56,745 nucleotides of DNA from Thermoanaerobaculia bacterium. Its GTDB lineage: Bacteria > Acidobacteriota > Thermoanaerobaculia > JALWYX01. Within the stretch, counting starts at the first letter, position 1; each line of letters begins with the position of its first letter. Of this stretch, positions 45,632 through 53,819 are shown piece by piece. The DNA lies in the NCBI GenBank assembly GCA_027078415.1, contig JALWYX010000040.1, forward strand, positions 1-56,745. Direction: 5' to 3'. A program made the position numbers and the translations under genes. The notes beneath the pieces are model-generated. The model made no database searches. It saw only the letters and a list, made by a program, of their open reading frames with translations, and was not told where the DNA came from.

Positions 45632-47635
45632 TTATCTGCATTTGGTTTCATACGCGGAGATTATTCTATCTCCCGGTAGCAACTTTGTTGCTGTTTTAAA
45701 TCCTACCACAGTTTCTCCTAGGTGTATATAATTACCATCCAGATGAGGAAACCGGAATAAAGTTATAAATATTTGGCTGCCTGAAGTATGATCGCCTGCA
45801 TGTGCTAAACCTAATGAACCTTCTTTAAAAGCTTGAGGTGTCATCTCGTCACGTATCTCAAATCCTGGCCCTCCGTACCCTGTAGCTGAGGGATCCCCAC
45901 CTTGTATAACAAATCCTGGAACCATCCTGTGAAATTGGATTCCGTCGTAAAACCTGGATTTAACTAACCTCCTTATTATATAGCAAGAGCGAGGATTAAA
46001 GATACAGTTTAGCTTAATATTTATTATTCCTTTTTCTGTATTTAGAACTATACATCTTTTTGTGTAAGATTCTTTGATCATCTCCAAATAATCTTTTCTG
46101 TGAAAATTACTTTTTGGGTATCCTGGATTTGAAAATTTGGTCACATACGATCCCAGAATTTTACGAGCTATCCATCGACTTTTTATGGTTATAGGGGATA
46201 GAAGATGAGAAGCTGTTTGATCGGTAAGTAGAGATGTTAGCTGCTCTGTCAATATTTGTATTTCTTCTGGGTCACTGTTGTTTGCAGCCATATAGATAGC
46301 TTTATCTATAGGTATAAGTTTTATACACTTCTGGTCTAGCCTTTTCCAACCTACTATTCTAACCGCTGGTTGTTTATCTAAAATGGCCCGTTTTAGTAGT
46401 TGACACTTTGGTGTCTCCTTATACTTTTCTAGGAGTAATTCAAACGCTTTAGCCCTTACAGTTGGGTGTGCATCTTTTGTGGATTTTTCCAATTCCTCTA
46501 TTCTACCAGTTTTGCTTAAAAAATCTGTTCTGGCTAATCGTAGTCTCCATGATTTTAGTGTTGGAATTACTGTTTCCAGATATCTGTAATAGTTCTCTGT
46601 GTTTAATAGAGTTTCTATAGCGAGTTGTTTTAGGTATTCTTGATCTTTAGATATTACTCGTTTTAGGACAAAGAAAATATCCTTGTCAGGTAGAAATACG
46701 CTAGCAGTTTCTATTGCAGCGGCTCTTATCTGCTCGTTAGGATTTTCTATAAGTTTAGCTATTTTCTCTTTCCAAATAGGAGCTGAACACATTTCTCGCT
46801 TTTTAATGTTATATACTGCTCTAAGTGTTTCTCCTAAAGGTTGTGGGTAAGATAAGAACTTTTCATCTGCTAATATTTCCAGTGAATCGCAATTTCCTAT
46901 TTTTGACAAGGACCGCGCTATGGCAACTGAGGTAAAAGGTGTGTTACTTTTTTCTGCTTCTTTATGAATTAGATGTAACATTTGTTTATCTGGATTTCGT
47001 GATAATGAATAAAGAGCCCAGAGTTTGTAAGGTGAATTTGTGAGAAGTAGTTGTTTTATATACTCTATTTTCTCTGGAGAAGGGTTAATTTTAAACAGTG
47101 CTGGCGCTATGCGTGCGTCTATTTCTATTTTTGTTATCGAGGGCTTGAATAGAGATTTAATTTCTCTGAATCCTATATATTCTGATAGATAGAAAACAGC
47201 TTCTATAGCTACTGTTCGGTCTTTGTCGTTCACCATCTGCTCTACAGTTTTTATATAGGGAGCTTTTATTTTTCTAAGGGCAAAGAGAGCGGCTTTTCTA
47301 ACTTTGGGATCACTGTCGTTAAGGTAAGGTCTTATAAATTTTATAACTTCTGTATTTGGGGGTAGTTGGGCCAACTGATATAGCAGAAACTTTTTTGTAA
47401 AGCTCTTTTGCTTGTTAGAAAGGGGATGTTTTAGGTAGTTATTTAGCTGTGAGGTTAATGTTGTACGATCGAAACTTTGTTGATCTACCATTGAAACTAC
47501 TAAAGCTTGTAGCGAGTGTAAAGCGCTTTTTATATTTTTTGTTTGTGTTTCCTGTAAATATGTACAGCTTATAAAACACGCCGTAGTTATAAAGATAAAG
47601 GTTGTTCTTCTATTTTGGTTTTTCTTTGGTATCAT
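45632..47635 (-). CDS. HEAT-repeat lipoprotein with C-terminal cyclophilin domain
   Basis: About 667 aa from ATG 47635; longer starts would run into the divergent ccmA gene. The leader ends TFIFITTACFISC, with Cys20 or Cys24 as lipid site. Residues about 50-490 are alpha-helical HEAT-like repeats (DPKVRKAALFALRKIK, NEQIRAAAIETASV, HPTVRAKAFELLLE, QPAVRIVGW). Residues about 510-665 are a cyclophilin-type peptidyl-prolyl isomerase: FHRMVPGFVIQGGDP, LAHAGDHTSGSQIFI, YIHLGETVVG. Active-site Arg and Gln/Gly-Gly residues are kept. A periplasmic folding factor with a protein-binding scaffold is likely. Divergent from the cytochrome maturation operon by 16 nt. Confidence 0.85.
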   Translation of the reverse strand: MIPKKNQNRRTTFIFITTACFISCTYLQETQTKNIKSALHSLQALVVSMVDQQSFDRTTLTSQLNNYLKHPLSNKQKSFTKKFLLYQLAQLPPNTEVIKFIRPYLNDSDPKVRKAALFALRKIKAPYIKTVEQMVNDKDRTVAIEAVFYLSEYIGFREIKSLFKPSITKIEIDARIAPALFKINPSPEKIEYIKQLLLTNSPYKLWALYSLSRNPDKQMLHLIHKEAEKSNTPFTSVAIARSLSKIGNCDSLEILADEKFLSYPQPLGETLRAVYNIKKREMCSAPIWKEKIAKLIENPNEQIRAAAIETASVFLPDKDIFFVLKRVISKDQEYLKQLAIETLLNTENYYRYLETVIPTLKSWRLRLARTDFLSKTGRIEELEKSTKDAHPTVRAKAFELLLEKYKETPKCQLLKRAILDKQPAVRIVGWKRLDQKCIKLIPIDKAIYMAANNSDPEEIQILTEQLTSLLTDQTASHLLSPITIKSRWIARKILGSYVTKFSNPGYPKSNFHRKDYLEMIKESYTKRCIVLNTEKGIINIKLNCIFNPRSCYIIRRLVKSRFYDGIQFHRMVPGFVIQGGDPSATGYGGPGFEIRDEMTPQAFKEGSLGLAHAGDHTSGSQIFITLFRFPHLDGNYIHLGETVVGFKTATKLLPGDRIISAYETKCR

Positions 47636-47651
47636 ACGTAGTAACTTTATC

Positions 47652-48269
47652 ATGGATATGTTGGCCGTTTCGCTAAGGGTTGAGAATTTGCACTTTGGAT
47701 ATCCTGAAGTAGATGTATTGGACGGCGTTGATTTTGAAGTAAAAAGAGGGCAACTGTGCGTTATTATAGGAGCTAATGGTAGCGGTAAGAGTACAACCCT
47801 TATGCTTATTGCTGGTTTCCTTGAACCAAAAGAAGGGAAAATCATATTTGAGTTTGAGAATAATACTGTAACAGATCGCTATCAGCGACTTAAGATGATA
47901 GGGTATTTATCGCCTCATGTTGGTTTATATCCAGTTATGAGTGTTAGAGAAAACTTGGAGTTTATCTGTTCTTTAAAGGGTATTTCGTCTGAGGAAGCGA
48001 TTTTTATTGTCTCTGAATTTGGGGTTCCTTTAAATAGAAGTTTTAGTAAATTGTCCTCTGGTATGGTCCAGAAAGTCAAATGGGCGTTGGCATTGGCTAA
48101 TTTGCCTCCCGTATTGTTGCTCGACGAACCTTGGCAAAACATGGACAAGGAGGGTATAGAAATAAGTTCTAATTTTTTGAAAGGTTATCTTAGCAAGGGA
48201 GGTATAGCTGTAGTTACCACTCCCTTAGATACCGATTTTTTAGATTGTGATGTTAAAGTCTTTCTTTAG
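47652..48269 (+). CDS. ccmA: Heme exporter ATP-binding protein CcmA
   Basis: A 205-aa ABC ATPase. Walker A is GANGSGKST, the signature LSSGMVQKVKWALALA precedes Walker B VLLLDEPWQNMD, and VVTTPLDTDF replaces the usual His-loop region. The short length and place before ccmB and ccmC identify CcmA, which powers heme release from CcmE. ATG 47652 or 47658 may be used. The end overlaps ccmB by about 20 nt. Confidence 0.92.
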   Translation: MDMLAVSLRVENLHFGYPEVDVLDGVDFEVKRGQLCVIIGANGSGKSTTLMLIAGFLEPKEGKIIFEFENNTVTDRYQRLKMIGYLSPHVGLYPVMSVRENLEFICSLKGISSEEAIFIVSEFGVPLNRSFSKLSSGMVQKVKWALALANLPPVLLLDEPWQNMDKEGIEISSNFLKGYLSKGGIAVVTTPLDTDFLDCDVKVFL

Positions 48270-48912
48270 AAAAAGTGTTCGTCTGTTTTATAAAGATATC
48301 TTAGAAGAGTGGAGACGTCCGTGGGATTTAATGGTAAGTTTTTTGTTTGGTGCCACAATAATAACTTCTTTAGCTATCTCTGTGGGACCCCAGTTTGGAA
48401 ATCCTGAGTTTGTTACAGCTGTTTTCTGGACTATAGTATATTTGGCTTCTTTTATTGCTGTTGCACGTTCATTTGATAAAGAATATGAGAGAAATACTAT
48501 ATATCTGCTGTTTATGAGTATGGAATATGATGAACTTTTTTTCGGAAAATTGTTATATAATCTCACGGTTTTGTATGCTCTTATAACTTTGTTATATCCT
48601 ATAACTCTATTTTTCTTTCAAGAATTTATAGATTTCTGGTTTTTTATAATACTTGCACTTTTGGTTCCTTTAGGTATTACTCCTATACTTACTCTTATAG
48701 CTGCTCTTACCGTTCATGCGAGACATAAGACAGCTATTCTACCTATAGTTGCTATTCCTATACTGTTGCCTTTGCAAATAGTTACTTTTAAGTTATCCTT
48801 AACTCTTGATTTTTCATCTAAATGGGATATGATTATCTTGCTCGTATTTTATGACTTAGTAGCTATTTTTTCTTCGGTGAGTTTGTATAGTTTTATCTTT
48901 GCTGAAAAATGA
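48250..48912 (+). CDS. ccmB: Heme exporter membrane protein CcmB
   Basis: About 220 aa with six membrane segments. It opens FYKDILEEWRRPWDLMVSFL, typical of CcmB (a transporter-like start with an Arg-rich loop). GTG 48247 and ATG 48250 are tandem starts. It forms the CcmAB complex with the adjacent ATPase. The stop overlaps ccmC by 4 nt. Confidence 0.9.
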   Translation: MLKSFFRKSVRLFYKDILEEWRRPWDLMVSFLFGATIITSLAISVGPQFGNPEFVTAVFWTIVYLASFIAVARSFDKEYERNTIYLLFMSMEYDELFFGKLLYNLTVLYALITLLYPITLFFFQEFIDFWFFIILALLVPLGITPILTLIAALTVHARHKTAILPIVAIPILLPLQIVTFKLSLTLDFSSKWDMIILLVFYDLVAIFSSVSLYSFIFAEK

Positions 48913-49550
48913 GATATATTTTTTTGTGGATATTTGGCCTTTTGTATCTTTATATGTCTTTTTATTATTCTCCTCTCGCAGAAAAGTTTGAAGGTATAAG
49001 TTCTAGAGCTCTGTTTTTTCATGTTCCTGCAGCTTGGGTCTCGTTATTGGCTTTCTGTATGGCTGCGTATTTTAGTATAAGATACCTAACTTCACGTAAT
49101 TACAAGTTTGATCTTAAAGCTGTTTTGTCCGTCGAATTGGGATTTCTATTTTGTGTGTTGGCTACTATTACAGGATCTTTATGGGCTAAAGTTATGTGGG
49201 GAAGTTATTGGAACTGGGACCCCAGACAGACTTCTATAATAGCTGTTCTTATCTTTTACGTAGCTTATCTTGTATTGCGTGATAGTGTGGAGGACAAAAA
49301 GATTAAGCCTGTAGTAGCTGCCGCGTATGCGAGTTTGGGCTTTATCGTAGCACCCTTTTTCTATTTTGTTATCCCTAGAATAACCTACTCACTTCATCCT
49401 GATCCTGTGGTGAATACAGAAGCGAAACTTAAGATGGATTCAAAGATTTTTATTACCCTTATTGTATCCACTCTTTTTTTTACCCTACTCTATTTGGTGA
49501 TGTTGAGACTTGTGGAAAGGGTAGAATTACTTAAGAGGAAAGCAAAGTGA
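48909..49550 (+). CDS. ccmC: Heme handling protein CcmC
   Basis: A 213-aa protein with six membrane segments. The tryptophan-rich WWD motif WGSYWNWDPRQTS lies at 97-109 and the heme-ligand His region HVPAAW at 38-43, with a second His in the later RITYSLHPDP loop. CcmC loads heme onto CcmE in the periplasm. Overlaps ccmB and ccmD by 4 nt each. Confidence 0.95.
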   Translation: MRYIFLWIFGLLYLYMSFYYSPLAEKFEGISSRALFFHVPAAWVSLLAFCMAAYFSIRYLTSRNYKFDLKAVLSVELGFLFCVLATITGSLWAKVMWGSYWNWDPRQTSIIAVLIFYVAYLVLRDSVEDKKIKPVVAAAYASLGFIVAPFFYFVIPRITYSLHPDPVVNTEAKLKMDSKIFITLIVSTLFFTLLYLVMLRLVERVELLKRKAK

Positions 49551-49681
49551 ACGGCGGACCTTTGTGGTTACTGATAATTAATTTTATTGTATGGAGTGGA
49601 ATAGCTGTTTATCTCTATTATCTGGACAGAAAAATTAGCCATTTGGAAGAAAAGGGAGAGGGAAGAGAAGATGAAAAGTAG
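49547..49681 (+). CDS. ccmD: CcmD, small heme-lyase membrane subunit
   Basis: A 44-aa reading frame starting with GTG inside the ccmC stop (GTGA) and ending 11 nt inside ccmE. It has one membrane helix (residues about 5-25, PLWLLIINFIVWSGIAVYLY), then a basic YLDRKIS and an acidic tail. This is the size, layout and place of CcmD, which releases holo-CcmE from CcmABC. Sequence conservation in CcmD is low, so identity rests on topology and synteny. Confidence 0.8.
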   Translation: MNGGPLWLLIINFIVWSGIAVYLYYLDRKISHLEEKGEGREDEK

Positions 49682-50087
49682 AAAGCTGTGGCCGTATTTA
49701 ACCGCTTTGACCTTGGTGTTTTTCTTATTTTTTGCTTTTAAAACTTTTACTCAAAATGTAACGCCTTATATTAGTTTCGCTGAGGCTAAGTTATCGGGCA
49801 GGCAGGTTCAGGTAGCTGGTAAGCTTAAACCGGATAGTGTAGATTATAGCTCAGGTGTTTTACGCTTTACCTTACTAGACCCCGATAAGTCTGAGAGTTT
49901 GGTAGTTATATATAGAGGTACAAGGCCAGCTAATTTGGAGGAAGCTGAAAGTATAGTTGTTATAGGTAAGTACGATAACACTTCAGACATTTTCTTTGCT
50001 AATAAAATTTTGACTAAATGTCCTTCAAAATACGAAGGTAAAGGTATACACCCAGATAACGTGGATTTAAGAAGTTATGACAAGTAG
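49671..50087 (+). CDS. ccmE: Heme chaperone CcmE, Cys-type (System I*)
   Basis: A 138-aa protein with a membrane anchor (about 8-25) and a periplasmic beta-barrel (OB-fold) domain with VQVAGKLKPDSVDY, VVIYRGTRPANLEEAES and DIFFANKILTKCP. The heme-binding site reads C117-P-S-K-Y121. Standard CcmE has His in HxxxY, while the CxxxY form is known from Desulfovibrio and archaea and is called System I*. The fold-level match and position are clear. It overlaps ccmD by 11 nt and ccmF by 11 nt. Confidence 0.93.
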   Translation: MKSRKLWPYLTALTLVFFLFFAFKTFTQNVTPYISFAEAKLSGRQVQVAGKLKPDSVDYSSGVLRFTLLDPDKSESLVVIYRGTRPANLEEAESIVVIGKYDNTSDIFFANKILTKCPSKYEGKGIHPDNVDLRSYDK

Positions 50088-52323
50088 TTTCTATCTACCT
50101 GGAACATTGCCTCTCTGGGGGTTTTTGTTATTACTTTTTGTTTCTATTTGGGGTTATTTGAAAAAAGATGTAGGTTTTGCTAGAGTTGCGCTTCATAGTT
50201 CAGCTTTTCTACTGTTTTTGTCTATAGGGGTGTTAGTTGTAAAATTACTTACTTCAGATTTTTCCATCGCTTACGTATACAACTATACAAGTTCCGATCT
50301 CCAGAGAATTTTTAAGTTTGCAGCTCTATGGGCTGGGCAAGAGGGAAGTTTTCTAGTTTGGCTTTTCTGGAGTGTAATTATAGCTCTGTTTCTTTCAGAG
50401 AAAATTGGGACATTGGAATCTAAGGTTATGCCAGTTTATTTAGCTGTGGTTGGATTGCTTGCAATAATTACTGTAAAGAGTACACCTTTTGAATTACTTG
50501 TAGTCAATCCTGGTGAGGGGAAAGGGTTAAACCCTCTGCTTCAGAATTATTGGATGGCTATCCATCCACCCGTTATGTTTTTAGGATACTCTCTTACAAC
50601 TGTACCGTTTTCTTTGGCGTTAACCAGGCTTTTAGTATCGGAAAATTTTAATTTTTCTCGCCTCGTACTGCCATGGACCATACTGTCGTTAGTTATTTTA
50701 GGTGCAGCTATTATGTTAGGAGGATTTTGGGCGTATGAAACTCTGGGTTGGGGCGGGTATTGGGCGTGGGATCCTGTAGAAAATGCATCTCTTGTACCGT
50801 GGCTCCTTATAGTAGCATTGGTGCATACACTCCGTTTAGAGTCTACAAGCAAAGGATATTCTAGAATAAACTTGATTCTGTCTCTTCTGCCTTATATAGC
50901 TGTTGTATATGGCACCTTCCTTACTAGATCAGGAGTACTTGCAGATTTCTCTGTACACAGTTTCGTAGACCTTGGCTTCTCCAGTTGGATAGCTACTTGG
51001 AATGTACTATTGGTAATTGTTGTTGCAATTGCTTACTGGATCGGAATAAAGAAGATACCTAAGAAAAAAACGTATTACCCTTTCTTATCTACCCACACCC
51101 TAGCATTTATCGGGGCGTGCACGTTTCTTGTTTTGGCTTTGGTAGTAGCTGTAGCTACATCTATGCCTTTGCTGAGTAGGATATGGGGTAAGCCCTCAGG
51201 TGTTGATAGCAATTTTTACAATACAGTGCTTTTCCCCGTAGCTATTTGGATAACTGTATTAATAGGTCTTGTTCCTATAGTTAAGGCGAAAAAAGAAAAA
51301 CGTCTAAAACTTATACTGTTGTTTGCTGGTATAGCTCTTGTTTTAACTATTTTTACTAAAATGATCCTAGGTTACAGAGGTCTTGGTAGTTTCATCTACA
51401 CTTTTTCTGCTATGTTTACTATAGTTTCTTACTTTGCTTGGTTTAAACGAATAAAAAATATCGGATATCTGACCTCTGTTGGAACTATTCACACAGGAGT
51501 TGCAGTGTTTTTACTAGGTGCACTCTTTTCTTTTGTATATTCAAACTCGCAAGATATAAAGTTGGAGTATGGAAAAACTGCACAGTTTAATGGATATACT
51601 TTTAGGCTTGTAAGTATACCCATTGGAGGGAAAAAACGTGAGTTCGTAGTAGAAATTGTTGATAGAAAAGGTGAAAAATTTTTCTCTAGACCGTCGATGG
51701 AATTTAATCCCTTAACGGAGCAGTTTATAGGACATCCTGGAATAACTTTTAACCCTTTACAAGATATATATCTTGCTCCACAATCGTTTGATCCTAAGAA
51801 CGACGGAAAACAGCATGGCGTTAAACTTAGAAAGGGTGAACAAGCTGATTTGGGTATGTACAGATTAAAATTTGTGGGTTTTGATTTTACAATCGACGGA
51901 GATCCTAAGAATAAGTTGGAAAAAGGAGAAGAGGTTACTTTAGGTATCCAGGTAGAAATTAGTACTTTAGATAACAGTTTTAGAGAGACTTTGAAGTATA
52001 GATTTAATCCTAGGGACGGGAAAGTTTACGTTTTGCCTTCCTTTCTTCCTTACGGGGGCGAAATTAAAGTAGATAAGATTTTTCCTTCGGAAGGTGCTGT
52101 TTTGATAAGTGGAAGAAATGTGCCTGGTACTGCAGGTACCCCTACTTTTATAGTTAATGTGTCCTTCAAGCCCTATATAATTCTGGTATGGATAGGCTCT
52201 ATTATGATAATAGTAGGGGGAATTATAGGTTATTCGGTGCGTAGATATTCGCCAAAGGCTGCTAGAGAAAAAACTCTAGAAGAAAAACATTTTGTTGTTT
52301 CCCCCGAAAAGTACCTTGGATAG
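50077..52323 (+). CDS. ccmF: Cytochrome c heme lyase subunit CcmF
   Basis: A 748-aa protein with about 14 membrane segments. Motifs: the P-His region AIHPPVMFLGYS (161-172) and the WWD domain GWGGYWAWDPVENAS (224-238). A periplasmic domain from about 490 ends with a last membrane helix and tail. It attaches heme to apocytochrome c. No ccmG or ccmH follows, as expected for System I*. The stop touches the start of the next gene. Confidence 0.95.
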   Translation: MTSSFYLPGTLPLWGFLLLLFVSIWGYLKKDVGFARVALHSSAFLLFLSIGVLVVKLLTSDFSIAYVYNYTSSDLQRIFKFAALWAGQEGSFLVWLFWSVIIALFLSEKIGTLESKVMPVYLAVVGLLAIITVKSTPFELLVVNPGEGKGLNPLLQNYWMAIHPPVMFLGYSLTTVPFSLALTRLLVSENFNFSRLVLPWTILSLVILGAAIMLGGFWAYETLGWGGYWAWDPVENASLVPWLLIVALVHTLRLESTSKGYSRINLILSLLPYIAVVYGTFLTRSGVLADFSVHSFVDLGFSSWIATWNVLLVIVVAIAYWIGIKKIPKKKTYYPFLSTHTLAFIGACTFLVLALVVAVATSMPLLSRIWGKPSGVDSNFYNTVLFPVAIWITVLIGLVPIVKAKKEKRLKLILLFAGIALVLTIFTKMILGYRGLGSFIYTFSAMFTIVSYFAWFKRIKNIGYLTSVGTIHTGVAVFLLGALFSFVYSNSQDIKLEYGKTAQFNGYTFRLVSIPIGGKKREFVVEIVDRKGEKFFSRPSMEFNPLTEQFIGHPGITFNPLQDIYLAPQSFDPKNDGKQHGVKLRKGEQADLGMYRLKFVGFDFTIDGDPKNKLEKGEEVTLGIQVEISTLDNSFRETLKYRFNPRDGKVYVLPSFLPYGGEIKVDKIFPSEGAVLISGRNVPGTAGTPTFIVNVSFKPYIILVWIGSIMIIVGGIIGYSVRRYSPKAAREKTLEEKHFVVSPEKYLG

Positions 52324-52971
52324 ATGCTAGGACGTCATCACCTAGCACTGTCAATTATGTGGGGCTTTAATATTATTGAATCGGGAGATTTTACAGATTA
52401 CAAAATAGCCTTTGCCTCTCTCGCTATAGGAGCTTTACTGCCCGATGTGGATGCACCGTCTAGCAAGTTGAAAAAAGGTGACTTTGGAATTATAAAAGCG
52501 AGAAAATTAGGAATAGCTGTTTTTTACGGAGCTAAATTCCTCTTTTTCTACCCTTACGCTGCCCTTGTGTCTCTTTTACGTAAAGACGCTTTTAAACACC
52601 GAAAGTCTATGCATAGTATATGTGCTCTGTTTGTTTTGCTGCTTTTTCTCTATTACCCTGTAAAATATTTGGGGTATCTAGAATATCTATTTCCTTTTGC
52701 TTTAGGGTTCTTGTTCCACTTATTCCAAGATGGAGTAACAGTTTCGGGAATATACCCTTTTTACCCTCTTAGCTCTTTTGCACTCAAGGGAGGGTTTGTA
52801 ACCGGTTCTATGCCCTCAAGCGTACTTTTTGATCTCTACTCAGCAGCTTTATTTGCCTACAACGTTGGATTTTTTAATTTTTCCTTGGACCCCGTTTTGT
52901 TTTTAATTGGTAATATATTTTTTATCTCCTTTATAGGAATAATAATTAAATTTTTCGGTATTAAAGTGTAA
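52324..52971 (+). CDS. YdjM/DUF457-like membrane hydrolase
   Basis: A 215-aa protein with several membrane segments. GALLPDVDAPSSKL (36-49), HRKSMHS (92-98) and FLFHLFQDGVT form the conserved acidic-His pattern of the YdjM/DUF457 family of putative metal-dependent membrane hydrolases, one of which is LexA-regulated in E. coli. The reaction is unknown. The ATG directly follows the ccmF stop, so it is co-transcribed with the ccm operon, an unexpected partner. No ribosome binding site is free of ccmF coding sequence. Confidence 0.75.
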   Translation: MLGRHHLALSIMWGFNIIESGDFTDYKIAFASLAIGALLPDVDAPSSKLKKGDFGIIKARKLGIAVFYGAKFLFFYPYAALVSLLRKDAFKHRKSMHSICALFVLLLFLYYPVKYLGYLEYLFPFALGFLFHLFQDGVTVSGIYPFYPLSSFALKGGFVTGSMPSSVLFDLYSAALFAYNVGFFNFSLDPVLFLIGNIFFISFIGIIIKFFGIKV

Positions 52972-53084
52972 TTTTGGCTACGAGATAAACAGTTTGTAAA
53001 CGGTAAAATTACTTGCTTGTACTAGGTTATAAATTTTGTTAAGAAAAATATCCTATTATAACATTGGCAAAAACTAAAAAGAGT

Positions 53085-53422
53085 TTGAAATTAAGAAGCT
53101 TACTTCCTACTGGTTTATTTGCTATCTTTGCTGCTTAAAGTTACCTTTGCACATGTAAAGTTTTATTTTTTATACAATAACTGCCCAAATCCAATAGGTT
53201 GTTACAAAAAGTCTGCAGGAAACTCCGGAGTCAGAGAGTACAATTTACTCTGTGAATAATCTGTTGGATGCTCTTGCCGCTTATGGTGGACAGATACGCG
53301 AGTTGTAGCAACAAGGTATTGGTTTAAATCATTAAAACTTCTATGTAGGATATTACTTTTCTCAGACCTTCCTAGATAATAACACCACTGTATCATCGGC
53401 GCTTCGGGGTAACAATATCTAA
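53085..53422 (+). pseudogene. Remnant of a secreted-protein gene
   Basis: A TTG-started frame (53085-53138) reads like a signal peptide (LKLRSLLPTGLFAIFAA), then stops. In a different frame, 53198-53422, protein-like sequence follows: SESTIYSVNNLLDALAAYGG, QIREL, stop, QQGIGLNH, stop, FYVGYYFSQTFLDNN and TTVSSALRGNNI. Codon use here looks coding and the DNA is less AT-rich than its surroundings. The two in-frame stops and a frameshift suggest a gene that has decayed. Sequencing errors are the alternative. The family was not recognised. Confidence 0.4.
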
Positions 53423-53740
53423 CTATTCAAGTTAAGCTAGGTTACTTTTTTAGAAAAGTTGTAAGGTTATTTTTACTAAATTATTATCAAATTTTAATAA
53501 GTTTAAGTATTTCCATTAAGTGTGATACCAAAGTTTTTACAGTATATTAACGTTCATCGGTAGAGATATATTTATACTCTTAGTTACCTTTAAGAAGATA
53601 TATATTCTCAATATCCAGCTAAAAGTAATTCTTTCTATAAAAGTTGTTTTTCAAATTTTAACTCTTACAATTTTTGATAAGTAACCTTAAGTACGGAAAA
53701 TTTGGTCTGTTTTAAAGTTCAAAAAGAATCATTTTTTCAC

Positions 53741-53764
53741 TTGACTTTTTTTTTTTTTTACAAT
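53741..53764 (+). promoter_or_regulatory. Promoter-like element with 14-T tract
   Basis: TTGAC (53741-53745) is followed by 14 consecutive T (53746-53759), the last T beginning TACAAT (53759-53764). Taken as -35 TTGACT and -10 TACAAT, the spacer is 12 nt, shorter than the usual 16-18 nt. A change in T number would restore good spacing, so this could be a slipped-strand promoter switch. It lies about 55 nt before the small exported protein gene. Confidence 0.4.
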
Positions 53765-53772
53765 GCAAATGA

Positions 53773-53794
53773 CTCTTTTAGGGCCCTAGAGGAG
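53773..53794 (+). promoter_or_regulatory. Palindromic leader / possible operator
   Basis: A perfect 10-nt palindrome TAGGGCCCTA (53779-53788) is extended on both sides by pairs that include two G-U possibilities (ctcttt and gaggag). It would lie at the expected transcription start and fold into a 5' hairpin, or act as a dimeric repressor site. The GC-rich core stands out in very AT-rich DNA. The ribosome binding site AGGAGGAGG (53806-53814) follows. Confidence 0.35.
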
Positions 53795-53819
53795 TTAAAT
53801 AAAAAAGGAGGAGGTTAAA

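Larger units (their letters stand above)
52972..53819. other. AT-rich intergenic region between ccm run and exported pair
   Basis: About 850 nt. The middle (about 53085-53422) looks like a decayed secreted-protein gene. The right end carries the regulatory elements of the next two genes. The stretch 53423-53740 is very AT-rich with no reading frame or repeat seen. The minus-strand frame at 53202-53396 is an antisense shadow of the remnant. Confidence 0.5.

Noticed and set aside
47636-47845. N-terminal extension of the HEAT-cyclophilin gene
   Set aside because: The extension is antisense to ccmA and not protein-like; the lipoprotein leader starts at 47635.
53202-53396. Minus-strand 64-codon frame
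   Set aside because: It is antisense to a protein-like remnant and has no ribosome binding site or recognisable motif.
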